Shown: piece after piece, positions 25,915 through 33,613 of the stretch
Position numbering within the stretch: the first letter of the stretch is position 1
Layout: each line of letters starts with the position of its first letter
Source: JAAGZL01 sp050291365
GTDB lineage: Bacteria > Pseudomonadota > Gammaproteobacteria > Chromatiales > Chromatiaceae
Length of the DNA: 64,000 nt
NCBI GenBank assembly: GCA_050291365.1
Contig: JBNKJS010000007.1
Coordinates: 66,992 to 130,991, forward strand
Reading direction: 5' to 3'
The notes under the pieces: model-generated
Seen by the model: only the letters and a program-made list of their open reading frames with translations
What the model was told of the DNA's origin: nothing
The model's database searches: none
Translations under genes and position numbers: made by a program

Positions 25915-26676
25915 TCAGACAAACCGCTTTCTGGTAAAGCCTATCAGCCCAAGTAGTCCGCTGCCGAAAAGCCAGACAGCAGCAGGCACCGGAACAGGTG
26001 AAGCGCCTATCGGGCCATTGGCTTCCCATATAGTAATGTCAGTGGCGCTATCCGTCGCATCAGCCCAAAACTCACCATAGACAAGAGAAGTAAAAAGCTG
26101 GTCAGCGTCAACACCGAATATTCCAGGCCCTGTGACTACATTGTCAGCAGCATCAAATATGAGTCCGATGAAAAAAGATTTATCCGTACCGGAACTAAAA
26201 AAGTCATTGTTGAATACTGTTATTAAAACAGCATCAATCATATCACCAGCTGCGGGCAGGTTTGGAAACATGGCAGGAGTAACATACCCTGGCATATCGC
26301 TCATATACCCCGCCGGCAATTCATAATTGTTTATTGATGTAAATCCTATAGCGAACCCTGGAGGATTCTGTGTCCAAGCCGGACCATTTGCAAAACCCCA
26401 GGTGTTTGCACCTTGAAATACATCTACCTGTAGTGCCACAAGATCCCCAAATATATCTATATCTTCGATTGAAGATCCAGCCAAATCATCGCTATCAATT
26501 TGTAGTGCGCCAGACACATCATCTCCTATGTTCAAAGGAGATGGCCCCATATTTTCTAGGATGGTCGTATTAAAATTAAACTGAATTAATGGGGCCGCGA
26601 TCGCGGCGCTTGGAACACAAAGTGCGGCAATCAGGATGCTGGCACTGTATGCCTTGCCGAGGACGGAACGGGTCAT
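25915..26676 (-). CDS. Secreted VPxPA-CTERM (PEP-CTERM-class) protein
   Basis: 253 residues from ATG 26676 with AAGGAG six bases upstream; upstream in-frame codons are not needed. A signal peptide (about 1-28, SASILIAALCVPSAAIAAP) precedes an acidic beta-rich body. The C-terminus reads VPVPAAVWLFGSGLLGLIGFTRKR: a sorting tag with motif, membrane helix and basic end, recognised by exosortase-type systems that release proteins to the cell surface or matrix. No exosortase gene is in this window. The body matches no family I recognise. The terminator at 25867 follows it. Confidence 0.82.
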   Translation of the reverse strand: MTRSVLGKAYSASILIAALCVPSAAIAAPLIQFNFNTTILENMGPSPLNIGDDVSGALQIDSDDLAGSSIEDIDIFGDLVALQVDVFQGANTWGFANGPAWTQNPPGFAIGFTSINNYELPAGYMSDMPGYVTPAMFPNLPAAGDMIDAVLITVFNNDFFSSGTDKSFFIGLIFDAADNVVTGPGIFGVDADQLFTSLVYGEFWADATDSATDITIWEANGPIGASPVPVPAAVWLFGSGLLGLIGFTRKRFV

Positions 26677-26735
26677 GGTGAACTCCTTTTTATTTTCGTT
26701 TATCCATATATCGAGGCAAGAACACAAATACCCGA

Positions 26736-26757
26736 CTTATGATGCGTTAATCATAAG
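26736..26757. promoter_or_regulatory. 8-bp inverted repeat between ntrC and the CTERM gene
   Basis: CTTATGAT-gcgtta-ATCATAAG is a perfect palindrome with six-base loop, 36-57 bp past the ntrC stop and about 60 bp before the next start. It could be an operator for the CTERM gene or a hairpin at the end of the ntrBC message. No T tract follows. Confidence 0.4.
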
Positions 26758-26792
26758 AAGATAGAGGGGAAAATCAAGTGGAATTTGGTTAA

Positions 26793-28199
26793 CTATTTCT
26801 CCTCACCCAGCCCCAACTCCTTGATCTTTCGCGTCAGGGTATTTCTCCCCCAACCTAAGAGACGTGCCGCATCCAGGCGTCTGCCCCCGGTATGTTCCAG
26901 TGCGGTCTCAATCATTACTGTCTCAAACTGCGGCACCGCCTCATCCAGGATGGCCTCTTGGTCTTGGCCTAATCTGAGGCGCGCCCAGTTTCTCAGGCTA
27001 CCGCACCAGTCATCATCACTCTTTGCGCTCTCCACTTCTGCATGTAATTCAGGCGGCAGATCTTCAATATGGATCTCCTGGCTGGAGGCCATTACCGTCA
27101 ACCAACGTGCGGTATTTTCCAGCTGGCGAACATTGCCTGGCCACCCCAAATTCTGTAGCTCTTTCTCAGTATCCGGCAACAGGGTCTTGGTCTCCACCTC
27201 CAGCTCTTTAGCGGCGTTGGCAAGAAAGTACTTCATCAGGATGGGGATATCTTCCTTTCTTTCCCGCAGTGAAGGGATGTGAATACGGATTACATTGAGA
27301 CGATGAAACAGGTCTTCACGAAACCGGCCTGATTCCACCAACTCTTCCAGATCCTGATGGGTCGCCGCGATAATACGAACACTTACCTGTACAGCCTCAT
27401 GCCCCCCGATACGGTAAAACACACCATCGGCCAAAACCCTAAGCAGACGCGTCTGCAGTTCTGACGGCATATCGCCTATCTCATCCAGAAAAAGGGTGCC
27501 TCCGTCGGCCTGTTCGAAACGACCTTCTCGTCTTACCTGGGCACCGGTAAAGGCGCCCCTTTCATGGCCAAACAGCTCTGACTCCAGCAGATCCTTTGGA
27601 ATCGCAGCCATGTTCAACGCAATAAATGGGCCTGATGCCCTGGGACTATGCCGATGCAGCGCCTGGGCCACCAGCTCCTTGCCTGTGCCTGACTCTCCAT
27701 TGATCAGTACCGTAATGCTAGATCTAGCCAGGCGTCCGATGGCTCGGAACACCTCCTGCATCGCCGGCGCCTCTCCGATTATCTCGGGACTGTCCGGGGT
27801 AACATCCGCCCTCACACTAGCTGAGCCCTGTGAATGTCTACAGGCACGGCGCACCTGGTCCACCGCCTCATCCACATCAAAAGGCTTGGGGAGATACTCA
27901 AAAGCGCCGCCATGAAATGCGGCAACTGCACTATCAAGATCGGAATGGGCCGTCATAATGATTACCGGTAGATCTGGATATGTCTCATGTATCTGCCCCA
28001 ACAACGACAGACCATCTATGCCCGGCATACGCACATCTGTTACCACCACATCAGGCAAGCCGAAGGTTAGTTCTTCTAGGACGCCGTCGGCAGAGGAAAA
28101 GCTCCGCACCTCCATCTGGGCCTTCTGTAGCGCCTTCTCTAATACCCAACGGATGGAGCGATCGTCATCAATTATCCATACTTGTTGTGTCTTACCCAC
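26793..28199 (-). CDS. glnG: Nitrogen regulator NtrC (NR(I)), sigma-54 activator
   Basis: Response regulator that, phosphorylated by NtrB, activates sigma-54 promoters under nitrogen limitation. 468 residues. Receiver domain about 5-120 with D55 (VVVTDVRMPG) as phosphoacceptor and K near 105 (LPKPFD). AAA+ domain about 145-380 with Walker A GESGTGKE, the sigma-54 contact loop GAFTGA and Walker B TLFLDEIGDM. The Fis-type helix-turn-helix at the end (DAARLLGWGRNTLTRKIKEL) binds DNA. The start overlaps the ntrB stop by eight bases. Confidence 0.97.
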   Translation of the reverse strand: MGKTQQVWIIDDDRSIRWVLEKALQKAQMEVRSFSSADGVLEELTFGLPDVVVTDVRMPGIDGLSLLGQIHETYPDLPVIIMTAHSDLDSAVAAFHGGAFEYLPKPFDVDEAVDQVRRACRHSQGSASVRADVTPDSPEIIGEAPAMQEVFRAIGRLARSSITVLINGESGTGKELVAQALHRHSPRASGPFIALNMAAIPKDLLESELFGHERGAFTGAQVRREGRFEQADGGTLFLDEIGDMPSELQTRLLRVLADGVFYRIGGHEAVQVSVRIIAATHQDLEELVESGRFREDLFHRLNVIRIHIPSLRERKEDIPILMKYFLANAAKELEVETKTLLPDTEKELQNLGWPGNVRQLENTARWLTVMASSQEIHIEDLPPELHAEVESAKSDDDWCGSLRNWARLRLGQDQEAILDEAVPQFETVMIETALEHTGGRRLDAARLLGWGRNTLTRKIKELGLGEEK

Positions 28200-29280
28200 C
28201 TTTTTCCTCCAATGGCAGCATTACACGAAAAACGGTCTGTCCTGGCTTACTGGTAAATTCCACCAGCCCACCATGTTGATGGATCAGGGATTGAGTGATA
28301 GAGAGCCCCAGGCCCATGCCGGAATTACCTGAGGTAACCATGGGGTAAAAGATCTTCTCTCGAATATCTTCCGGTATGCCGGGACCGTTATCCTCAATTT
28401 CAATCAGTACTACAAGACGGTGGCGTATATTACCGATGGTGAACTGGCGCAGGATCCTAGAACGTAGAATTATTGCGGCATCTTCTTTTCTGCACAGCGC
28501 CTGCGCAGCATTTCGCACAATATTCAGAATCGCCTGGATAATACGATCATTGTCCACGTAAAGTTCCGGGATACTGGGATCAAAATCTCGTTTTATCTGT
28601 ATGCTATCACCATACTCAGCCATCATCAGGGAACGCACACGTTCCAGAATTTTGTGAACATTTGCCTCAGACATCTGGGGAAGTCTATGGGAGCCCAGCA
28701 TCTGGTTTACCAAGGACTGCAGTCGGTCAGCCTCTTTGATGATGATCTGGGTGTATTCACACAACTCCTTATCATCCAGCTCTGCCTCCAGTAACTGGGC
28801 GGCACCACGCAGTCCTCCGAGTGGATTCTTTATCTCATGTGCTAAACCGCGGATCAGATCCCTCGCTGCATCATGCTGGCTCAACAAATTCTCTTCTCTG
28901 CTAATCTGTAGCTGCCGATCTATATGCTGCATCTCCATCAGCAGATAGTTATCGCCTAAATCGTCTGTAATTGGGATCACTGTACAATCCACGGTTACAG
29001 TCTCACCATTTTGCAGGTTTAAAATGATCTCCCTCTCGGTAAAAGGGCGTCCGGTCATTAATGCCTGCTCCAGGCTCTCTTCTTCCAGGGCAGAATCGCA
29101 CTGAATAAGCTCACCGGCCTTGTTAAGAACCATATGTCTAGCGCTCAGAGCAAACAGGATCTCTGCAGCAGAATTCATATAGCGTAGAAAAAGATCCTGG
29201 TCGAACAGCAGAATCGAGAAGCTCAGGTTCTCCAATACCCGGTTTCCATATTTATCCTGCGATTCTGTTTTATCAATCAT
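28192..29280 (-). CDS. glnL: Nitrogen sensor kinase NtrB (NR(II))
   Basis: Cytosolic histidine kinase/phosphatase that controls NtrC in response to PII. 362 residues: PAS-like domain about 15-125, then H-box RGLAHEIKNPLGGLRGAAQLLE with H148, followed by the N, G1 and G2 boxes of the ATPase domain (ILNIVRNAAQA, IEDNGPGIPEDI, GMGLGLSITQSLIHQHGG). No membrane segment, as in the family. ntrC overlaps by eight bases, so translation is coupled. The DUF4124 gene and glnA lie upstream in the same direction. Confidence 0.95.
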   Translation of the reverse strand: MIDKTESQDKYGNRVLENLSFSILLFDQDLFLRYMNSAAEILFALSARHMVLNKAGELIQCDSALEEESLEQALMTGRPFTEREIILNLQNGETVTVDCTVIPITDDLGDNYLLMEMQHIDRQLQISREENLLSQHDAARDLIRGLAHEIKNPLGGLRGAAQLLEAELDDKELCEYTQIIIKEADRLQSLVNQMLGSHRLPQMSEANVHKILERVRSLMMAEYGDSIQIKRDFDPSIPELYVDNDRIIQAILNIVRNAAQALCRKEDAAIILRSRILRQFTIGNIRHRLVVLIEIEDNGPGIPEDIREKIFYPMVTSGNSGMGLGLSITQSLIHQHGGLVEFTSKPGQTVFRVMLPLEEKGG

Positions 29281-29465
29281 GAGATTCTATTAGCAATAAA
29301 CGAACCAGTTTTCTAAAAAGGAACTTCCACCTATCAGCGGCTAGATTAATGCTGTTTCTAGCTGCAATCGGTTCAAATCTGAAACAAACGAAGAGTTTTA
29401 AACACGCACAACAATTAACTACATAATATTGTATGCACTAATATGGTGCCTGGATAGGGGTGTTG

Positions 29466-30209
29466 CTATTTTTGGTTATAGTTTGGGGAATAATTGGAAC
29501 CAGGAGTAAAGGTTCCGCTACCGGAAGGAACCCCTTTTTTGTATTCCTGTGCCTTTTCTTTATAGGTGTTGGAGCTTCCGTAATCCTTAGAAAAGTCATC
29601 ACCATAATCCTTGCTGAGGTCTTTTTTATAATCTGCCTTCGTGCCCTCATCCTGATTAAAGTCTGGTGTATAGGCCTCGCTGTTATCTTTCGGGGTATTG
29701 TCTTTAGTTTCAACAGCCGCCATTTTGAGATGAAATATGATCGAGTTAGAACTGATTAGAGCGACACTGTTTTTATCAAATACACTTGCCCTAAGGGTAT
29801 GGGTACCTCGTTCAACCTTTGACAGGGTAATTGAAGTTTGTGTTGATCCTCTTAGTGCTTCCTTGCCATCAAGATAGAGCGTAATACTATTCCCAGGTTT
29901 TAGTCCCGGCGTGAGATCAATACCCACATCTACATCACCATTGTTATTGCGTATGGTCTCATTCATCTTGGGCTTAACAATAGACATATTGGTATAGCCT
30001 AGATTTTCCTCGGGCTTGGTTTCGTCACCTGCGGCCGGGTTTGTGGCTGTGGGAGTGTATGTAACAGCCTTGGGTAGCTCTACCTGTTCTGCCCCCTCCA
30101 CCTCTGAATCCGAATAGTGGATTTTTCCGTTTTCATCCACCCACTTGTAGATACCGGCAGTAGCGGTGAAACAGATTAGCATCAAGGAGATAAGGAGATA
30201 TCTGCACAT
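29466..30209 (-). CDS. DUF4124-domain secreted protein with Lys/Asp/Tyr-rich tail
   Basis: 247 residues. Signal peptide MCRYLLISLMLICFTATA, then a DUF4124 segment (GIYKWVDENGKIHYSD) near the N-terminus, common in gammaproteobacterial envelope proteins. A middle Ig-like region (SITLYLDGKEALRGSTQTSI, ERGTHTLRASVFDKN) follows, and a low-complexity tail with repeated DY/KDYG units (KKDLSKDYGDDFSKDYGSS) and Asn/Ser-rich end. Comparable genes between glnA and ntrB exist in other gammaproteobacteria; the role is unknown. The ATG has no strong ribosome site. Separated from glnA by a terminator. Confidence 0.75.
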   Translation of the reverse strand: MCRYLLISLMLICFTATAGIYKWVDENGKIHYSDSEVEGAEQVELPKAVTYTPTATNPAAGDETKPEENLGYTNMSIVKPKMNETIRNNNGDVDVGIDLTPGLKPGNSITLYLDGKEALRGSTQTSITLSKVERGTHTLRASVFDKNSVALISSNSIIFHLKMAAVETKDNTPKDNSEAYTPDFNQDEGTKADYKKDLSKDYGDDFSKDYGSSNTYKEKAQEYKKGVPSGSGTFTPGSNYSPNYNQK

Positions 30210-30298
30210 GGCAGGAGCATAGACCAGTGTTGGCCTGCAAACAAGCTAACAAAGGTACCAGCAATACTGTTTTTCCGATAAACGTGATCTTAAAAACA

Positions 30299-30326
30299 AA
30301 AACGCCCCCTGCATAAGGGGGCGTTT
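30299..30326 (-). terminator. Intrinsic terminator after glnA
   Basis: On the - strand AACGCCCCC pairs with GGGGGCGTT around a seven-base loop, followed by TTTTTGTTTTT. It lies 25 bp past the glnA stop and would separate the abundant glnA message from DUF4124-ntrBC. Confidence 0.9.
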
Positions 30327-30351
30327 GAGCTAATGCATGACTGATCAGCGA

Positions 30352-31758
30352 TCAGAGGCTGTAGTACATATCGAACTCTACCGGATGGGTGGTCATACGG
30401 AAGCGGGTAACCTCCTCCATCTTCAGGTCGATGTAGCCATCAATCAGATCGTCGGTGAAAACACCGCCAGCCTTGAGGTACTCACGGTCCGCTGACAAGC
30501 AGTCCAGAGCCTGATCCAGGCTGTGGCATACGGTTGGAATGTTAGCCGCCTCTTCAGCTGGAAGATCGTACAGATCCTTGTCCATGGCGTCGCCCGGGTG
30601 AATCTTGTTCTGGATACCGTCCAGACCAGCCATCATCATGGCGGAGAAGGCCAAGTAAGGGTTGGCGGTCGGATCAGGGAAGCGCACCTCAATACGGCGA
30701 GCCTTCGGGCTGGAAACCCAAGGAATACGGATGGAAGCAGAACGGTTACGGGCGGAGTAAGCCAACATAACTGGAGCCTCGAAACCTGGTACCAGACGCT
30801 TGTAAGAGTTAGTTGAAGCGTTAGTGAAGGCGTTCAGAGAACGGGCGTGCTTGATGATTCCGCCGATGTAGTAGAGTGCTGTCTCTGAGAGTCCGCCGTA
30901 CTGATCACCAGCGAAAATGTTCTCGCCGCCCTTAGCGATGGACTGATGCACATGCATACCGGAACCGTTGTCACCCACCAGCGGCTTAGGCATGAAGGTG
31001 GCTGTCTTGCCGTAGGCATGGGCCACATTCTGTACACAGTATTTCAGGATCTGATTCTGATCCGCACGCTTTACCAGGGTATCAAACTTGGTACCGATTT
31101 CGCACTGACCTGCGGTGGCCACCTCGTGGTGATGCACCTCAGTTTCAACGCCCATCTCTTCCATAGCCAGACACATGGCAGCACGGATGTCGTGCAGGGA
31201 ATCAACCGGCGGAACAGGAAAGTAACCGCCTTTCAGACCAGGACGGTGACCGATGTTGCCATCTTCGTAAACTCGCTCGGAGTTCCACTCGGCCTCTTCG
31301 GAGTCTACCTTGTAGAAAGCGCCACTCATGTCTGCGCCAAAACGGACGTCGTCCAGTACGAAGAACTCAGGCTCAGGACCGAAGTAAGCGGTGTCACCGA
31401 TACCGGTGGACTGCAGGTAGGCCTCTGCACGCTTGGCCACGGAACGTGGGTCGCGCTCATAACCTTCCATGGTGGTAGGCTCAAGGATATCGCAGCGGAT
31501 ATTCATGGTGACCTCGTCAGTAAACGGATCAATGATGGCAGTATCAGATTCCGGCATCAGAACCATGTCGGATTCATTAATACCCTTCCAGCCAGCGATG
31601 GAGGAACCATCGAACATCTTGCCATCGGTAAACAGGTCTTCATCAACCACATGGGAAGGTACAGTTACATGCTGTTCTTTACCGCGGGTATCGGTGAAGC
31701 GAAAGTCAACAAACTTCACTTCATTATCTTTGATCATCTTCAGGACTTTTGAGGCCAT
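30352..31758 (-). CDS. glnA: Glutamine synthetase type I (GSI-beta)
   Basis: Makes glutamine from glutamate, ammonia and ATP in a dodecamer. 468 residues, the E. coli length. DGSSIAGWKGINESDM near the N-terminus, NGSGMHVHQS in the active site and the adenylylation tyrosine at position 397 in DKDLYDLP, identical in numbering to the enterobacterial enzyme, place it in GSI-beta, which is controlled by GlnE. GGAG lies eight bases before the ATG. Upstream are a sigma-54-like promoter and NtrC-type sites; its terminator is at 30299. Confidence 0.98.
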   Translation of the reverse strand: MASKVLKMIKDNEVKFVDFRFTDTRGKEQHVTVPSHVVDEDLFTDGKMFDGSSIAGWKGINESDMVLMPESDTAIIDPFTDEVTMNIRCDILEPTTMEGYERDPRSVAKRAEAYLQSTGIGDTAYFGPEPEFFVLDDVRFGADMSGAFYKVDSEEAEWNSERVYEDGNIGHRPGLKGGYFPVPPVDSLHDIRAAMCLAMEEMGVETEVHHHEVATAGQCEIGTKFDTLVKRADQNQILKYCVQNVAHAYGKTATFMPKPLVGDNGSGMHVHQSIAKGGENIFAGDQYGGLSETALYYIGGIIKHARSLNAFTNASTNSYKRLVPGFEAPVMLAYSARNRSASIRIPWVSSPKARRIEVRFPDPTANPYLAFSAMMMAGLDGIQNKIHPGDAMDKDLYDLPAEEAANIPTVCHSLDQALDCLSADREYLKAGGVFTDDLIDGYIDLKMEEVTRFRMTTHPVEFDMYYSL

Positions 31759-31874
31759 CTCTAGTTCTCCAAACTATTAAATATTAGACTTTGTACTTAT
31801 AAACCTACCTGCTGAGGCAGATGTTTAAACAGAATGCCCCCGGAATTACAAGGAACAATCAGATAATTGCCCTT

Positions 31875-31889
31875 GCACCAATAGGATGC
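31875..31889 (-). promoter_or_regulatory. Degenerate NtrC-like site in the glnA leader
   Basis: GCAC-N7-ATGC, one base off the GCAC-N7-GTGC pattern. The surrounding bases match the site at 32187-32201 in 16 of 19 positions (GCACCAATAG then TGCG), so the two look like copies. Being downstream of the predicted start, it may act as a weak brake or be non-functional. Confidence 0.35.
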
Positions 31890-31910
31890 GGCAAGGGTAA
31901 AAATACTCTT

Positions 31911-31932
31911 TCTCCTTCCCAATGAAAGGAGA
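31911..31932 (-). other. Hairpin in the predicted glnA leader
   Basis: TCTCCTT (31911-31917) and AAGGAGA (31926-31932) form a seven-bp perfect stem with an eight-base loop. On the RNA it is followed within eight bases by a run of five T. Could be a weak attenuator or stability element. Confidence 0.35.
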
Positions 31933-31968
31933 GAAAAACCACACAAACGAGACAATTCCAACGTTTAT

Positions 31969-31984
31969 AGCAGAATACATGCCA
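31969..31984 (-). promoter_or_regulatory. Predicted sigma-54 promoter of glnA
   Basis: Read on the - strand: TGGCATG-TATT-CTGCT, against TGGCACG-N4-TTGCW. The invariant GG (-24) and GC (-12) pairs have the correct 10-bp separation; two other positions differ. Transcription would start near 31958, about 200 nt before the glnA ATG. Confidence 0.65.
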
Positions 31985-32186
31985 TTTGGGGTAAACAATC
32001 TTTCGTATGATACATGGTTGCAAACCTCGATCATACGCCAAATGAGAGGCATCCCCGGAAAAAAATGCTTTTCAACAACCGGTTATGGCGAACAAACCAA
32101 CACCAAACAGACCAAGCTAAGCAACCCGACCTCAAGGCTGGCCGGTAGAACATAGCTAGGGCCGACCCGGCCCCCCCAGCTATGCA

Positions 32187-32201
32187 GCACCAATAGTGTG
32201 C
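32187..32201 (-). promoter_or_regulatory. NtrC-binding site, promoter-proximal
   Basis: GCAC-CAATAGT-GTGC, an exact match to the NtrC pattern GCAC-N7-GTGC. Its centre (32194) is about 235 bp upstream of the predicted sigma-54 start and 30 bp from the next site. Confidence 0.65.
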
Positions 32202-32216
32202 GCCAGCAACGCCAGA

Positions 32217-32231
32217 GCACCATGTTGGTGC
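32217..32231 (-). promoter_or_regulatory. NtrC-binding site, promoter-distal
   Basis: GCACC-ATGTT-GGTGC, a perfect palindrome matching the NtrC consensus. It ends next to the stop codon of the cation-efflux gene (32232). Together with the site 30 bp away (about three helical turns) it resembles the enterobacterial glnA enhancer pair. Confidence 0.75.
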
Positions 32232-33377
32232 CTAGCTAAAAAATATCTTCAGCCCTCGAAAATCACTCTCTTCATTCAGCTGCTCCTGCAGCCGGTTTCG
32301 AAGATCCTCCAGTCCACTCTCCCCTACATAGCAGCTTAGGGGTAAATATAGATCAATATCTATCTTTCCTTCCTGATAATGCAGGATAGTCTGATCAATC
32401 TTTTGCGCCTCTGGAATAGAACTCCAGCATCCCCTCAATTTCTCCAACGCCTGTTGCCTTAGGGGAAGATCTTTGGTGGGAGGAGCCACCTCATCATCCT
32501 CTGGATCGACATGCACCGTCACATCATTAATCTCATCCACCTCCCTCAACAGTCGCTCCATCACCGTCTGACTAATCATGTGTCCCTCGGTGACACTCAT
32601 CCACGGCGCCACCAGTACATGCACATCCACAATGATCTCGCCGGCGATACTCCTGGTCCTAAGCATATGGATTGAATCAACGCCATCAACCGAGCGAATA
32701 ATCTCCTTAACGCGCTCTAACCCCTCCTTTCCCAGACCTGCATCCATGAGTTCTTCAAGGGCTGGCCAGCCCAACTCCCAGCCAACCCGGGCAATCATCA
32801 CACCAACTATGACCGCAGCAACCGTATCCAGATAAGGAAGGCCGGCAATAGTTCCGCCGATACCAACAACCACAACAATAGAAGAGATGGCGTCCGAGCG
32901 ATGGTGCCAGGCGTTTGCCTGAACCATCTTTGAACCAATCCTGCGTCCAGCCCGCATGGTGTAGTGGTACAGGCCCTCTTTTATCAACACCGAGAATATG
33001 GCGACGATCAATGCCAGTGGGCCAGGATGCAGCAGATGCTCCGGACTGAAAAGGCGCGCCCCACTATCCCAAACTATCCCGACCGCAATCAAAATTAGGA
33101 TTATCCCCAGACCCAAGGTGGCAACCGTCTCAAATCGACCATGGCCATAGGGGTGTTTTTCATCCGGGCCGTGCTGGGCATGATGGGAGGCAAACCAGAC
33201 CATGGCATCAGACAGCAGGTCGGACAGGGAGTGAACGCCGTCCACAATAAGGGCGTGGGACTGAGCTACAAATCCGAACAGCACCTTAAGAGCGGACAGG
33301 ATGATATTAGCTATCGCCCCCACGATGGTAACGCGTTTACTTACCTCTGACCGCTCGTTTGCCTGAATTCCAGTCAT
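32232..33377 (-). CDS. Cation diffusion facilitator (CDF) efflux transporter
   Basis: Inner-membrane proton/divalent-cation antiporter. 381 residues from ATG 33377, which overlaps the TusA-like stop (TGATG). Six membrane helices about 15-210. The metal site pairs H49xxxD53 (VHSLSDLLSD) with HHRSDAISS in helix V; the His-Asp/His-Asp combination points to Zn2+ or Cd2+ rather than Fe2+. Cytoplasmic C-terminal domain follows (VDGVDSIHMLRTRSIAGEIIVDVHVLV). An extra region of about 85 residues after that domain is unlike FieF. It is last in a coupled three-gene operon. Confidence 0.88.
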   Translation of the reverse strand: MTGIQANERSEVSKRVTIVGAIANIILSALKVLFGFVAQSHALIVDGVHSLSDLLSDAMVWFASHHAQHGPDEKHPYGHGRFETVATLGLGIILILIAVGIVWDSGARLFSPEHLLHPGPLALIVAIFSVLIKEGLYHYTMRAGRRIGSKMVQANAWHHRSDAISSIVVVVGIGGTIAGLPYLDTVAAVIVGVMIARVGWELGWPALEELMDAGLGKEGLERVKEIIRSVDGVDSIHMLRTRSIAGEIIVDVHVLVAPWMSVTEGHMISQTVMERLLREVDEINDVTVHVDPEDDEVAPPTKDLPLRQQALEKLRGCWSSIPEAQKIDQTILHYQEGKIDIDLYLPLSCYVGESGLEDLRNRLQEQLNEESDFRGLKIFFS

Positions 33378-33613
33378 CAACCCTCTTCTTTCAAAATTCG
33401 AACCACTATTATGTACTCATCCCTATCGGTTCTGGTTTCCACTACCTCATGGCCGTTAATTCTACTCCAGGAAGGGATATCATTCAGCGCACCAGGGTCC
33501 GTACATATGGCCTCTATCTCATCCCCAGCCTCAAGCTCAGCCGCCCGGTCCTGCACCTTTATTACCGGCATGGGACAGAGCATGCGTCGGCAATCCAGCT
33601 GCACCCTCTTCAC
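33377..33613 (-). CDS. TusA-family sulfur carrier protein
   Basis: 78 residues. The conserved CPxP motif with the sulfur-carrying cysteine C13 is in LDCRRMLCPMPVIK; the rest (DRAAELEAGDEIEAICTDPGALNDIPSW..INGHEVV) is a typical TusA two-layer fold. I place the start at GTG 33613: AGGAG is eight bases upstream, and the codon overlaps the preceding stop (GTGA). A GTG nine bases earlier abuts that AGGAG and is unlikely. It passes sulfane sulfur to a partner; the upstream PP-loop protein, whose gene it overlaps by four bases, is the obvious candidate. Confidence 0.92.
   Translation of the reverse strand: MKRVQLDCRRMLCPMPVIKVQDRAAELEAGDEIEAICTDPGALNDIPSWSRINGHEVVETRTDRDEYIIVVRILKEEG

Larger units (their letters stand above)
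31759..32231. other. 473-bp glnA control region
   Basis: No coding frame is supported. On the - strand, from far to near relative to glnA, it holds two NtrC-type sites (32217-32231 and 32187-32201), a sigma-54-like promoter (31969-31984), a hairpin in the leader (31911-31932) and a third, degenerate NtrC-like site (31875-31889). The predicted leader is about 200 nt. A sigma-70 promoter nearer the gene is likely but I could not define it. Confidence 0.65.

Noticed and set aside
30946..31752. Open frame of 268 codons antisense to glnA
   Set aside because: It is opposite a fully conserved glutamine synthetase; no recognised motif in the antisense translation.
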